In this document: positions 10,855-24,004 of the stretch, one piece after another | Position numbering within the stretch: the first letter of the stretch is position 1 | How the letters are laid out: each line of letters begins with the position of its first letter | Source: Tillus elongatus | Lineage: Eukaryota; Arthropoda; Insecta; Coleoptera; Cleridae | Length of the DNA: 64,000 nucleotides | Reading direction: 5' to 3' | NCBI GenBank assembly: GCA_964006375.1 | Contig: OZ023267.1 | Span: forward strand, 14,418,846-14,482,845 | Notes under the pieces: generated by a model | Databases searched by the model: none | Told to the model about the DNA's origin: nothing | The model's input: only the letters and a program-made list of their open reading frames with translations | Position numbers and translations under genes: made by a program

Positions 10855-12115
10855 CCTCAGTATCCTGGGTATCACAGGCGCTATGAGGATGACACCCTCA
10901 GCCGCGCTAGAGGTCCTGTAGATGCTGCCACCGCTTCCCATCTGTATCAGAAGGGAGGCTATGGCGTCATATCTTAGGATGCGGGACTCAGGAAACTGGT
11001 GCGGAGAGGGAGCAGTAATAGGCCATCTAAGAGTCGCTAAGGAGGTGGAAAAGGAAATTCCGATTTCCGCCATAAAGGTGCGGGATGCCGAGGACCATAT
11101 TAGGTTGACTAGACCATACACCCTCAGGATCCCCAGTAGGGATCAGTGGAGGGAAAATGAGATGGCATTCCAGACCGCTACTCTAGTCTGTTTCACTGAC
11201 GGATCGCGGCTGGAGGACCAACAATCTTCCGGGGCAGGAATATACATCGAGGGCCTGGGGGTGCGCGAGAGCTATGCTCTTGGCGCATATACCACGGCAT
11301 TCGAAACAAAGGTGTACGCTATCCTGTCTGTGGCCAATAGACAGGATGTGAAGAGGAGTCCCGAGAAATGTGTGTACATCTGCTCGGATAGCCAGGCGGT
11401 CCTCGGGACAGTCTGCGCGGCCAGAATCAGGTCAACACTGGTTCAGGGGTGCGCTGACGCCCTTAGAGGACTAGCCAGGACCTACGGAGGTGCAACTGGT
11501 GTGGGTTCCGGGACACTGTGGCGTAGCGGGGAATGAGGTGGCGAATAATCTCTCAAGACTCGGTTCCCGGCGGCCGTTCTGTGGCCCGGGGCCTGCGATG
11601 GGCATAAGTAGGAAGACAGTCTCTGTCGCCTTAGACAGGTGGACCGAGGAAGCAATGGAGAGGCACTGGGGGTCGGTTGGTGGCTGCAGGCAGGCGAGGG
11701 ACTTCGTGGAGGGGCCGGACAGAGATAAAGCTGTCTGGCTACTCGGAAGGAGTCGACCTACGCTTCGCCGCATCCTGGGGGTGCTGACAGGCCACTGCGC
11801 CCTTAGAAAACACCTCACATTGATAGGCGTAGAGAGGGATGCCATTTGCTAGGAATGCGGCGAGGATGAAGAAACGTCCTACCACTACCTGTGTGATTGC
11901 GAGGCTTTTGAGAGTCTTCGAGCAGAATTGTTCGGATCGAGGACTCTGCAGAGGAATCAGGTAAGTACCGTCCAATTGAAGACCGTCACGGCCTTCATCT
12001 CGAGGTCGAGGAGGTTGGGCGACGGAACAGAGGAAGAGTTGCTGGATTGCTGGGGTTGGCAAAAAGGGCCCATTGTGGCCTACTTGCTTGGCGTTGGCCT
12101 CCCCACCACTGCTAC
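10855..12115 (+). pseudogene. LINE family gamma: RT end, RNase H and zinc knuckle
   Basis: The start reads GAMRMTPSAALEVL, stop, MLPPLPICI, the linker after RT seen in RNase H-bearing LINEs. RNase H follows with FTDGSR (first D), FETKVYAIL (E) and CSDSQAVL (second D). A one-base frameshift near 11485 then leads to LVWVPGHCGVAGNEVANNL, where the last catalytic Asp is Asn. The C-terminal knuckle C-x2-C...H-x4-C is cut by TAG after its first Cys (about 11850). It then continues in frame with ECGEDEETSYHYLCDC, up to about 12115, where a CTA-rich tail starts. This is a dead 5'-truncated copy of a family distinct from alpha. Confidence 0.75.
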
Positions 12116-12124
12116 TACTACTAG

Positions 12125-12455
12125 AGCCTCAGTGGTCGAGGGGTATGAACCTCTGAACTTAAGGGTACTGTGTTCGATCCCCAAGGTTCCCCTTTCACTT
12201 TTTCAGTACATACTGAATTAACATCAACCGGGGTTCTGGCATATTTGAGCAAATGTCTTCGCGTTCCGCCCTTCGGAGGGGGCATAAAGCCGTCGGTCCT
12301 GCGTCCATGCTATGTTGAGCACGTTAAATATATCTACCCTCCTTACAGAAAGACAGGAGTTCGGCAAAATTTCCAGGACAGTGAGGCGAAACTGCTCCTT
12401 GGCGTCGCTGATTGGCCATAGTTACGGAAATAGGCTGACAAAGTTAAAAATATAC
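12125..12455 (+). repeat. tRNA-derived SINE, copy 2 (best head)
   Basis: The head shows an A box, agtggtcgagggg (12131 on), and a B box, tgttcgatcccc (12171 on), 40 bp apart as in a tRNA gene. The family body follows (catcaaccggggtt, gttccgcccttcgg, aaagccgtcggtcc, cacgttaaat) with an A-rich end. The SINE begins immediately at the tail of LINE gamma. No full tRNA fold is claimed. Confidence 0.8.
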
Positions 12456-12529
12456 ACTTGAGTTTACTTTCACATGGTCACAACGTGTGCAAGTATCGCA
12501 TCGGCGACAAAAATTTCAAATTTTTGTTT

Positions 12530-15005
<2,476 letters not shown>

Positions 15006-15235
15006 AAGTTTAGAGGTACAGGAATACAAATAGTTTCTTTGTGGACAAGCCGTGGGCACTAAATTCATTCCATGAGAATGTCTTTATGAGGATAATACAT
15101 TATCACAGCTATGTGGAAGTTATGATTCAATTTGCAGCACCATTTTTATTATTAGAAAAACCCAAAAAAATACAATTATGTTATTCAGAAATCTTTACCA
15201 GTTACGCCATAACCAAGATCTAAAATAATTACTGT

Positions 15236-15720
15236 ACAGGGTGTTTCTATCGGTTTACCATCTCTTTGTCATTTATCTCCATGTCCGCATTTCAAAAGTT
15301 TCTATTAGCTTCAGGTCTTGCTAAGTTATAGCCCAAGTTTCCGCCCCGTAACTACCACACTCCACACGTACCACTTGATGAACTGTTTGCTCATGTCCTA
15401 GTTAAATGTTTATACGTAAGAAGGATCCTTTGTTTGTTGAATGCTTGCTTTGCCATCGCGATCCTCCTCTTCAGATCTTCGCTACATTTGCCATCATCTG
15501 TGATAATACTTTAAGGGTACGTGAATATTTTGACTTGTTCTGATCAATTTGAATATATCATCTATACGTAAGAAGAGTCCTTTGTTTGTTGAATGCTTGC
15601 TTTGCCATCGCGGCCGTCCTATTCAGATCTTTGCTACATTTACCATCATCTGTGATAATACTTTAAAGGTACGTGAATATTTCGACTTGTTCTGATCAAT
15701 TTGGATAATTCGTCTATCGT
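15236..15720 (-). pseudogene. LINE reverse transcriptase fragment with an internal tandem duplication
   Basis: On the minus strand one frame reads EQVEIFTYL, stop, SIITDDGKCSKDL and NRTAAMAKQAFNKQRTLLT. After a repeat of the same block it reads YGAETWAIT and then LIETFEMRTWR. This is the thumb and connection region of an RTE/CR1-like RT (F.YLGS.IT.DG.C, MAK.AF, YGAETW, FEMW.WR). The block at about 15415-15565 is repeated at 15566-15715 with a few differences, so the fragment has undergone a roughly 150-bp local duplication. The catalytic YADD region is not present. Confidence 0.65.
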
Positions 15721-15899
15721 TATTTTACCACTATTTAAATGTAGCAGACCAAAATCGTTATTGTAATTGCTAACTGAAGCGACGAGATGCTTTCGTCGAC
15801 TATTTTAGCAGCAAGTGCGTTATGGAAGTGAATTTTCTTCAAATGTTTTAAAAAGTTACAAAAGTTTAATCTTGCAGGTAGGTCATTACGTAACAAAGT

Positions 15900-16256
15900 G
15901 TGGACAGGGGTAAAATGGTACGGATAAAGTCCTTCATCATGAAGAATTTTGAGGATTATAAGTTTATTAACCCCGGTTGCTGCGCACGTAAGCGCCTGGT
16001 GCTACACGCACTAGACTTTATTCTTCCTGCTGAACAGTTACCGTCTTTGGACGGGCAATCCTATGCTGACGATGAAATTCACCCGGTTCTTCCAATCGGA
16101 AAAAAGCTTTTGAAACATTTTATGATCTGGCTGTCTCCGGCTCGGGTACAGTTCGAAATATCTTCTGGCTGCGGAACGGCGATTACAATTGACTTGAGCA
16201 TATACACAAATCATATCTCGCATTACAAAATTTGTAAATGCGTTATGCTTCGGCAT
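15900..16256 (-). pseudogene. mariner-type transposase N-terminal (DUF4817-like) relic
   Basis: The minus strand from 16256 reads FVMRDMICVYAQVNCNRRSA, then ARRYFELYPSRRQP and FQKLFSDW. This matches the helix-turn-helix domain at the start of DUF4817-type mariner transposases (E..DM...Y....N...A..+Y...FP.R..P....F.R). The second mariner in this window starts the same way at 26853. Beyond a stop, RPKTVTVQQEE near 16030 fits the linker that follows. The catalytic domain is missing. Just left, 15808-15850 carries one end of the repeat A TIR (agcaagtgcgttatgg). Confidence 0.55.
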
Positions 16257-16548
16257 TTTTTCAACACTTTTATAAGGTAAACGTAACTAAAAGATAATGT
16301 TTTCTGCAACTGTTGGCGTTAGTTGTCAAGTAAAGTCACACCGTTTAATTTGTCCGCGTTAGCGTCTGTTTCTTAAGGCAAAGCATACTTGGGTTAGTAA
16401 GGAAATAATATTGGCAGTGATCAGAAAGTTCACGAGAATTGAATGATTAAAATGCAAATATCTCGACACCGGCGTGTTTTATTTTCTTCCTTAAAAATTG
16501 TCAGTTTATCTGCATTTTCATTCAAAATCGTGTTACAGTTTTGCATAA
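16257..16548. other. no feature seen
   Basis: AT-rich spacer between the mariner relic and the nested element. Confidence 0.3.
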
Positions 16549-16633
16549 ATCCAGACAGCACAGACACATTCTGAGAATATACCAGGAATATTCGAAAGAA
16601 TATTCAATTATCCCCAGAACATTCTCACAAGGT

Positions 16634-16807
<174 letters not shown>

Positions 16808-16860
16808 TCATAGAACATTCTATGAACATGAGAATGGGACAGATTCTGTCATACTAATAA

Positions 16861-18456
16861 AATAGATAGATAGATAGGTGCTTTATTGTCCAAAGATAAA
16901 AATCTTATTGACAAGCAAAGTGTTAACATATAAAAGTAAAAGGTGTCAAAATATAAAAACACAAAAATATAAGTTCACAACAAATAGTAATATAAGTGCC
17001 TAAGTAACTAGTAAAACTATATATAAACAACAAAATAAAAAACAATATAAACATAAATACACAGCTAACCAACAATATAATAAAAACACACAATATATAG
17101 AAAGCAGTCCAAACGAAAACTCCCAAAGAACACCAATCGAATCTGTCACAGTAGTGCATCATTACAAAATTCATCTATTGAATAATAACATTTTGCAATT
17201 AAAAATTCCCTAAGCTCTTTCCTAAAACTTTCAATGTCACCAATCCTCCTCAAGTTTAGTGGTATCTGGTTAAATATCTTCTTACTATTATACATTAACG
17301 ACCTCTTTAATAATGATGTGGACGGTATAGGAAGAGGAATGCAGTTCTTTTGTCTTGTATCACGAGAAGACATTGACCTGATTTCATTTTTGTATTTTTC
17401 ATGCATAAGGCATGCAGTCTCCAAAACAAACAGAGAGAGGTCAATATCTGCTCAGAAACAAATAAAGGTCTACAAGAGTCACGGACACTAACCCCACACA
17501 AATATCTGATGGCTCTTTTCTGCAGAATAAACACAGAATTGAAAAGATAACCTGCACAAGACCCCCGTAACAAATGCCATGTCTTAGATGGGACTCCACA
17601 AGTGAGAAGTAAACACTTCTAGATGTACTTTTGTCCAAGCTTTTTGAAACAACTCTTAGTGCGTGACAACCTGATGAAAGCTTCTTACATAGATGATTTA
17701 TATGTGTTTCAAATTTTAACGATTGATCAATGTATAGTCCCAAAAACCTAACACAGCTCCTCTTTCCAAGTTCCTCAGCTGCTAGAGTCACAGCAGGCAG
17801 ACTACATTTAAAATGCATGATATTAGTCTTAGAGACATTCAAAGTTAACAGATTTGAAATGAACCAGTTTTCTATCATCTTCATATCCTCTGCCACAGTG
17901 CGCTCCAGTGCTCCAACACTATCACTACTCCACAAGATGGTTATATCATCAGCATAGATAGTCATATGACCCTTAATTTTCAACATAGACAGGTCATTAA
18001 TATAGAGTAAAAACAGCAGTGGGCCAAGAACAGACCCCTGTGGAACACCATGGTGAATATGTTGTTACCCAGAGCTAATATGACCAAGTTCAACACTCTG
18101 CTGACGATCAGATAAATAGGACCTCAACCATTCAAGCAAAGTCCCTCTAAAGCCGTATATAGGAAGTTTACGTAACAGTATATCCTGATCAACACAATCA
18201 AATGCTTTAGTGGCATCACAGAACACTGCTGCAGCCACCTGATTGTTATTAAGCGAAAGGTACAGATTTTCAAGAAAAGAAAATATTGCATCATTTGTAC
18301 CTTTTTTATGTTGAAATCCAAACTGGGAAGATGTTAGGATCTTGTGTTTACAAAGAAATACCTGCATTCTATTTTTAATTAATTTCTCAACTATTTTAGA
18401 GATGGTAGGAAGTAGAGACAGAGCACGAAAACTATTTGGAGAATCTGTTTCACCTC
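16861..18456 (-). pseudogene. LINE (CR1/jockey-like) reverse transcriptase, 5' truncated
   Basis: The minus strand starts near 18456 with SLLPTISKIVEKL and SSQFGFQHKKGTNDAI. Next come AAVFCDATKAFDCVD (first catalytic Asp) and, after one in-frame stop, HHGVPQGSVLGPLLFLLYIN. Then follow MTIYADDITI (catalytic YADD) and VRFLGLYIDQSLKFETHI. Frameshifts near 17565 and 17430 break the C-terminal part. The 3' untranslated region runs from 17146 to 16861 and ends in a (TAGA)n-type tail. The RT motifs are all present, so it was once active. The next LINE abuts its 5' end. Confidence 0.85.
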
Positions 18457-21455
18457 CTTTATATTTATTTTTATTTTTTTTATTTATTTATTTATTTATT
18501 TATTTTCCATACATACAATAATACTTACTGACTAATATTAAGAACACTAGCACGTAAGTTCAGAAGAACTTGTATGTGCTGAAAAACTCCTCCTACATAT
18601 TCTACAGAGCAGTTGCATGCATCTTTCCAGCTACAGTGCAACAGGACGTATCACGTCCGTATGATCCGGTTCTCCAATCTTATCTCTATTATTTACCATT
18701 AAATGATCTCTACAATCAGCCGTGATTAAAGTCTACTCCCCTCTCATCACCATAAAAAGGAGGAAAGAGGAAGATCCGATATTTACAACAAATTACTAAA
18801 CCACTTGTTTCCCGATTCAATATATACCTACCCAATCACAATTGAAAATAACACTCACTTACCAAGTTAAATACCCACCAAGTCTCTCACGTACGCGCAC
18901 TCACACTCACACATTCCCACACATCCACACTCTTTCATGTACATTCATTATCCAAATATATACACGCAGTATGAAAACATCATTCCCTCTTTTCCCGTAT
19001 CACTTGCTCAAATGTTACAAAGTTCTCAATTAAATGATTTAAAAGTTTTTTCCTAAACTTATAATTATCTTTCATTTTTTTAATCTCCAGTGGCACAAGA
19101 TTAAGTAGCACTGGACCAAGGTACGATACATATCGCTGTGAAATGTTCTTCCTACACGCCGCAGCCGTCATAAAATCACCCATTTTGCCCCTTGTACTGT
19201 AACCATGCGTTAACAATTTCTGAAGGCTTATAGTTGTGTGCGTGTATTGTATGAGTGCCATTATGTACAATCCAGTGATATTGAGTACATTGGTTGCCTG
19301 GTTATACAACAAGTTAGTGGGATATTTAATCTCCTTGTTCAATATAGTCTTCATTATAAAGTTCTGTGTGATGCGTAGAGGATTCATGTAAGTGTCATAT
19401 GCCGATCCCCAACACGATATTCCATACCTCAAAATTGACTGGACCAGGCTATCATACGTCAGAAGCAAAATCCTTTGACTTAAGATGCCTCGTAGAATAT
19501 AAAAAATATGTACAAATTTCCTGAGCCTTTTGTTCAGGGTTTCAAGATGACAATTCCATTTTAGATGCTGGTCTATGATGATCCCCAGATACTTCACGTT
19601 AGTGTCGCACTTGATTATTTCATCTTTCACTCGTATTACGGGAACAATGTGCGGGAGACCCACCTTCGTAGGTGAAAAAGTGATAACCTTCGACATCTTT
19701 GCGCTCAGATTTAGATTGTTAGAAGCCAAAGACGCAACAAGGTCTTGAAAAATATTAGAACTGCACACAACAGCCTCGCTCCAGGTATTTGCACCATACA
19801 TCATCACAATATCATCCGCATAAGCTACAAGATCGCAGCGGGTCTCAAATTTCTCAAGGATGTCATTTATGTAAATCAAAAACAGTATGGGCCCCAGTAT
19901 AGACCCCTGAGGAACCCCACATTTTATTACTTGTGGATTACTTAGAACATTACCTATTTTTACTACCTGCTGTCGGTTGTTCAAGTAGTTCCCAATTAAA
20001 GTGAGGCCTACACCCCTTACACCCACCCGGTCCAGTTTTTGCATCAGTATGTCGTGGCTCACCGTATCAAATGCCTTATGAAGGTCTAAAAATATTCCAA
20101 CTGTTTTTAAATCTTTATCAAAATTAGTCAACACCTTCGAGCAAAGTTTGTGTAGGGCCTGTTCGGTAGAATAGTTTTCCCTGAAGCCAAACTGATTAAT
20201 AGATATTAAGTTATTTTTATTGAAATACTCAGTAAGTCGTAAATAAAGAGCTTTCTCAAATATTTTGGCCAGTGTGTTAAGTAAGCTTATGGGACGATAG
20301 TTGGCGGGGTCAATTCGACTTCCTGTTTTAAATATGGGCGAAACTACAGATATCTTAAACTGCTCGGGCACCAAACCTGTTTCAAAAATTCTGTTTACTA
20401 TGTGAACGATTGGTTCAACCAAAAAAAGATGACCAACCTGGAAAAGCCAACCACCCTGTCCGTCCATGCCAGGTGCAGATCTTGCCTTCAATTTGCCAAT
20501 TATAATAGTAATTTCACTACCAGAAACAGGGCGGAGGAAAAACGAACTGGCGCCTGATCTTGCAGTCTGATAATGCACCGTTTGTGTACCAACATTAGAA
20601 TCCTCAGCACCCACTGACACAAAATACCTGTTGAAAATATTTGCTATTTGTTTCTTATCTCGTACCACTTCATTGTCGCTTATTCTCACGGCTTCAATTC
20701 TTCCCTGGTCTTTACCTCTGCCCAATGCAACGTCTGAAATAACATTCCATATTTTCCTGATATCTTTTCCTGCATTCACGACCCTACCTTTATAGTAATT
20801 ATTCTTGGTAATCTTTATTAAATTAGTCAACTTGTTTTTATAGACTTTATATTCCAGTTCCAGTTGCCTATTATTCCTGTCATTAAGCCACTTAATTTTT
20901 AATTTGTCTCTAGTTTTAAGTGATGCAACAAGACCATTCGTTATCCATGGGCTTTTCTTTCTAGTTTTATTAATAGGTAATACAACCTTTGACTTCTGTA
21001 CTATAGTACTTAGTTTATTTACAAACCCATCCACAGCACCCTGCACATCTTCACAGTAAATAATATCATCCCACTCTGTTGTTTCCAAGTTTTTTAAGTA
21101 TTCCACCTCATCTATTCTTTGGTACGTGCCGTTTCCATCACTCGCACTAGCAATGTTAGTTTCATCAGAGTGAAGACCACCACCCAAATCAATCGTCAGA
21201 AATACAGGGTAGTGATCGGTAACATCCGACTTTATTATGTAAGATCTTGTTGCAGACCCATCACCCTTCATCTCTTTGTCAAAATTTTTACTATACCGTA
21301 AGAACATGTGATCGATACAGCTTTCAGATCTGTCCGTAATGCGCGTGGGAGAATTAATGCAGGCAATATATCCATTTTTTTCAAGTACATTGATATAAGT
21401 GAGGCTTGAAGGATTTTGAAGATTCAACAGGTCAATATGCAAGAATTACTCTAGC
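18457..21455 (-). mobile_element. LINE with uninterrupted ORF2, inserted beside the older LINE
   Basis: Its 3' end on the minus strand is an (AAAT)n tail at 18470-18513. Then come about 470 bp of 3' untranslated sequence and the 820-codon frame at 18980-21442. The 5' end is truncated inside the endonuclease. The clean tail and open frame make it the youngest LINE in the window. It lies exactly at the truncated 5' edge of the LINE at 16861-18456, in the same orientation. Confidence 0.8.
18980..21442 (-). CDS. LINE ORF2: partial AP endonuclease plus reverse transcriptase
   Basis: 820 residues without a stop. Residues 1-90 are the end of the apurinic-type endonuclease, including SDVTDHYPVF (72-81), whose D-H pair is the conserved catalytic SDHxP-like motif. 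Residues 310-640 hold the reverse transcriptase: RSAPGMDG, NYRPISLL (381-388), FGFRENYSTEQAL, FLDLHKAFD (first Asp at 453), GVPQGSILGPILF (509-521), and YADD (541-544). The last 180 residues are the LINE C-terminal region, with RYGISCWGS but no RNase H or zinc knuckle. The protein would copy its own RNA at a nicked target. The first Met shown is only the first one inside the truncated frame. No promoter is present, so the copy is probably immobile. Confidence 0.85.
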   Translation of the reverse strand: MHIDLLNLQNPSSLTYINVLEKNGYIACINSPTRITDRSESCIDHMFLRYSKNFDKEMKGDGSATRSYIIKSDVTDHYPVFLTIDLGGGLHSDETNIASASDGNGTYQRIDEVEYLKNLETTEWDDIIYCEDVQGAVDGFVNKLSTIVQKSKVVLPINKTRKKSPWITNGLVASLKTRDKLKIKWLNDRNNRQLELEYKVYKNKLTNLIKITKNNYYKGRVVNAGKDIRKIWNVISDVALGRGKDQGRIEAVRISDNEVVRDKKQIANIFNRYFVSVGAEDSNVGTQTVHYQTARSGASSFFLRPVSGSEITIIIGKLKARSAPGMDGQGGWLFQVGHLFLVEPIVHIVNRIFETGLVPEQFKISVVSPIFKTGSRIDPANYRPISLLNTLAKIFEKALYLRLTEYFNKNNLISINQFGFRENYSTEQALHKLCSKVLTNFDKDLKTVGIFLDLHKAFDTVSHDILMQKLDRVGVRGVGLTLIGNYLNNRQQVVKIGNVLSNPQVIKCGVPQGSILGPILFLIYINDILEKFETRCDLVAYADDIVMMYGANTWSEAVVCSSNIFQDLVASLASNNLNLSAKMSKVITFSPTKVGLPHIVPVIRVKDEIIKCDTNVKYLGIIIDQHLKWNCHLETLNKRLRKFVHIFYILRGILSQRILLLTYDSLVQSILRYGISCWGSAYDTYMNPLRITQNFIMKTILNKEIKYPTNLLYNQATNVLNITGLYIMALIQYTHTTISLQKLLTHGYSTRGKMGDFMTAAACRKNISQRYVSYLGPVLLNLVPLEIKKMKDNYKFRKKLLNHLIENFVTFEQVIREKRE

Positions 21456-21610
21456 CGTTTTCAGAGACGAAGGAAAAGAATCATAGAATGTTATTTATAA
21501 TATTCTTAGGAGCTCCCAGTATCTTCTGAAAATGTTCCACGAACATTCAAATCTTCTAAAAATGTTTATACATATATTCATGGGAACATTTCGTTTTTAA
21601 AAAAGATATA

Positions 21611-22080
21611 CAGGGTGTTTCGCATAAGAAACGACACAGAGCAGGGGCATGTAGGGGAACCTAAAATATGGTGATTTAACGCAACTTACCCCTATACTAA
21701 GGTGCATCCCTGAGAGGTTATAGGCCTTGAAAGTAAATTTCTCATAAAATGAAATATTTTCTTAAATCTACCAATCTGTTAAAAAATTGTGACATTTTAA
21801 GGGTGGATCGCCCCTAATCAACCCTTTAAAATGCCTTAATTGAACTCTACTTACCATTGATTAATGCTTTTGGTACACTCAAAACGGATACTAAATTTGG
21901 TTTTTCTAAGTTAAAGTATTACATGGATATTGATTATTTTCGAAATCTGAAACCCCGATTTGAAGGCCTATAACTTCTCAGGGCTGCAACTTAATATAGG
22001 GGTAAGTTGCGTTAAATCACCATATTATACGTTTACCTAGATGCCCCTGCCCTGTGTCGGTTCTTATGCAAAACACCCTG
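21611..22080. mobile_element. Tc1/mariner MITE with ~115-bp inverted repeats
   Basis: It begins CAGGGTGTTTCGCATAAG and ends CTTATGCAAAACACCCTG, flanked by TA on both sides. The arms match over about 115 bp (21611-21727 with 21965-22080), including gatttaacgcaacttacccc and its inverse. The 240-bp centre has no coding content. Confidence 0.85.
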
Positions 22081-22562
22081 TACACAGACCATTCATTTTG
22101 ACATTAATTTTCATTTACGTCTAGCGGCCATCTTTCAATTTGCTATCTTCCCTTCCCGGCGGCATGGACATGCGCTCTATGCCTAAAGAAGGGATTGCCT
22201 AAATATACAATATGTTTACCATAGACAGGTAACAGAATCAAACATGCAAAATAGTTACTATTTTAATTCTCACCACTATACCGCAATCATCATCTATCTT
22301 TTTCATTAAATTTTACAGTTATATAATATTATAAGGACATCTCCAGCACATTCTAAGCGAATATTCGGAATAATAATCTATTCAAATAGTCTCAGTATAT
22401 TGATGAAGAATTTTCTTAGAATGTGATTGAATGAATGTACTCAGAATATTCCAGATTGAAGTTTGAAATTCCATAAATGTTACTAGAACATTCCGAAACA
22501 AATATTCTGAAAAAAGAATGTTCTCACATTGTGAGAACATTCTGAGAATAGTTGTGCTGTAT

Positions 22563-23429
22563 GGGAGAACGTTATGATAAAGAATTGGTACTAGACAGTG
22601 TGTAACTGGCGCCCTCTGGAGCCAACCCAAAAACTAAGTTTCGATTCGGATTTTCCACTATCTAGAATCCCCCATTTCGAGTTTTCACGACATTTTTGTA
22701 AAAACTATCCAAATTATCAAATAAATCTCAAAGTTAAGATCAATATTTAACACCTCGTATTCCTTAAATGGGCAACATTTTAGTAAGACATATTTGGCGG
22801 AAAATCGTATTATTTTCAAGTCTAGAATCTACAGTTACTCTGTGGTCCATACATTACAGACCAGTCTGTATAAAGTAGCAAGTTCTACCTTTAACGTCAC
22901 AAACATACATTTCTTTCACCAAACACGAGTAAATCAAGCCTGAGCAAGTTTTTTTTCTACGTACATATCATCGATCGCAACGCTGCTAAATTAGAACTGA
23001 AAAGAAACATCAATTAGATTGCGTGAACATGCATCAAGATAAAATCTTTTTGAATAAACTTCAGACTTACTTTCAATAATAATTAATGATGGTAATAATG
23101 AAATACAAGATTAACACTATGTTAAGGTCACCGGGACACATTGGTAGGTGTGAGCTAGCAACCACTGTATGTTCGTTTGTTTACGTGTTTATGATTGATA
23201 TGCCTGATTACTTGATTTAGAGAACACGATTTCTGAACATAGAATGTGCCAATCAAAATAGGTATAATCATGTCTTAGTTGATACCAAAATAGCTTTTGA
23301 ATGTTAAGCTCTATTAAGATTTTCACATATCGATTTTAGTTCTGTGAAAACTTTTTCTACAACTATAAAATAACTTTTATGTAGTAGTTTGAAAGGCCAT
23401 GTGTCTCTATAAGACATTATGAACTTAAT
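22563..23429. other. no feature seen
   Basis: AT-rich sequence. No ORF longer than 60 codons and no repeat structure recognised. Confidence 0.3.
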
Positions 23430-23995
23430 TGTTTGCCACATGGTGGGCGTTTACTCGCATCTTAACTAGTTGGGAGATTATGTGTCTGTGGAAACATGGC
23501 ATTCCAAAGTTTAGATGCTCTAGAAGAAAACGAAGATTTGTAAAGAACTTTTTGATAAGTGTGGTAATTTGACAGTAAAAGCGTGCGATTTTCGACCAAA
23601 ACCGGTGTTCCAATTAAAGGTCGCAAGCAGAGGTACCAACGAAGCAATTTCCAAAAATTAATATTTCGATGGTAATATCTATAGAAGAAGCAGAGATCTT
23701 CAACATGCTTCCTGTGGTCTAGAGAAGAGAGATTGACTATGCTAGATAATAGAGCTTATATAAGGGGAACAAATAATTTGTCTTAGCGGCAACACCCCAA
23801 ACGTGAGAACAATATTCCAACTGTGGACGTATATATGCTTTATACAGCGTCAAAGGCTGCTGTGATAAAAACAAGCTTTTAGCCTGAAACAGAAACCCAA
23901 GCTTTTTTATTCTTATTAGCTCCACAGAAGACAAAAGCTGTTGTGCTGGTAGGCAGACAGTTGGTGTTAAAATGGGGGATTTATAGAGATTGCGT
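23430..23995 (-). pseudogene. LINE RT C-terminal fragment
   Basis: The minus strand reads KKLGFLFQAKSLF, then LYKAYIRPQLEYCSHVWGVA. Further down and in another frame it reads SFSSRASKLWNAMFP. This is the post-catalytic region of CR1/jockey-like RTs (KKLGFLF+A..., L...YIRP.LEYCS..W, ..R.SKLWN.LP). It resembles family beta but differs in most positions. It is frameshifted and truncated on both sides. Confidence 0.7.
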
Positions 23996-24004
23996 CCCAA
24001 CTAA

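Noticed and set aside
12125..12190. Functional tRNA gene
   Set aside because: A and B boxes are present, but the acceptor and anticodon arms do not fold as a tRNA and a SINE body follows.
15235..15260. tacagggtgtttctatcgg looking like a mariner MITE end
   Set aside because: No matching inverted end or TA-flanked partner was found nearby.
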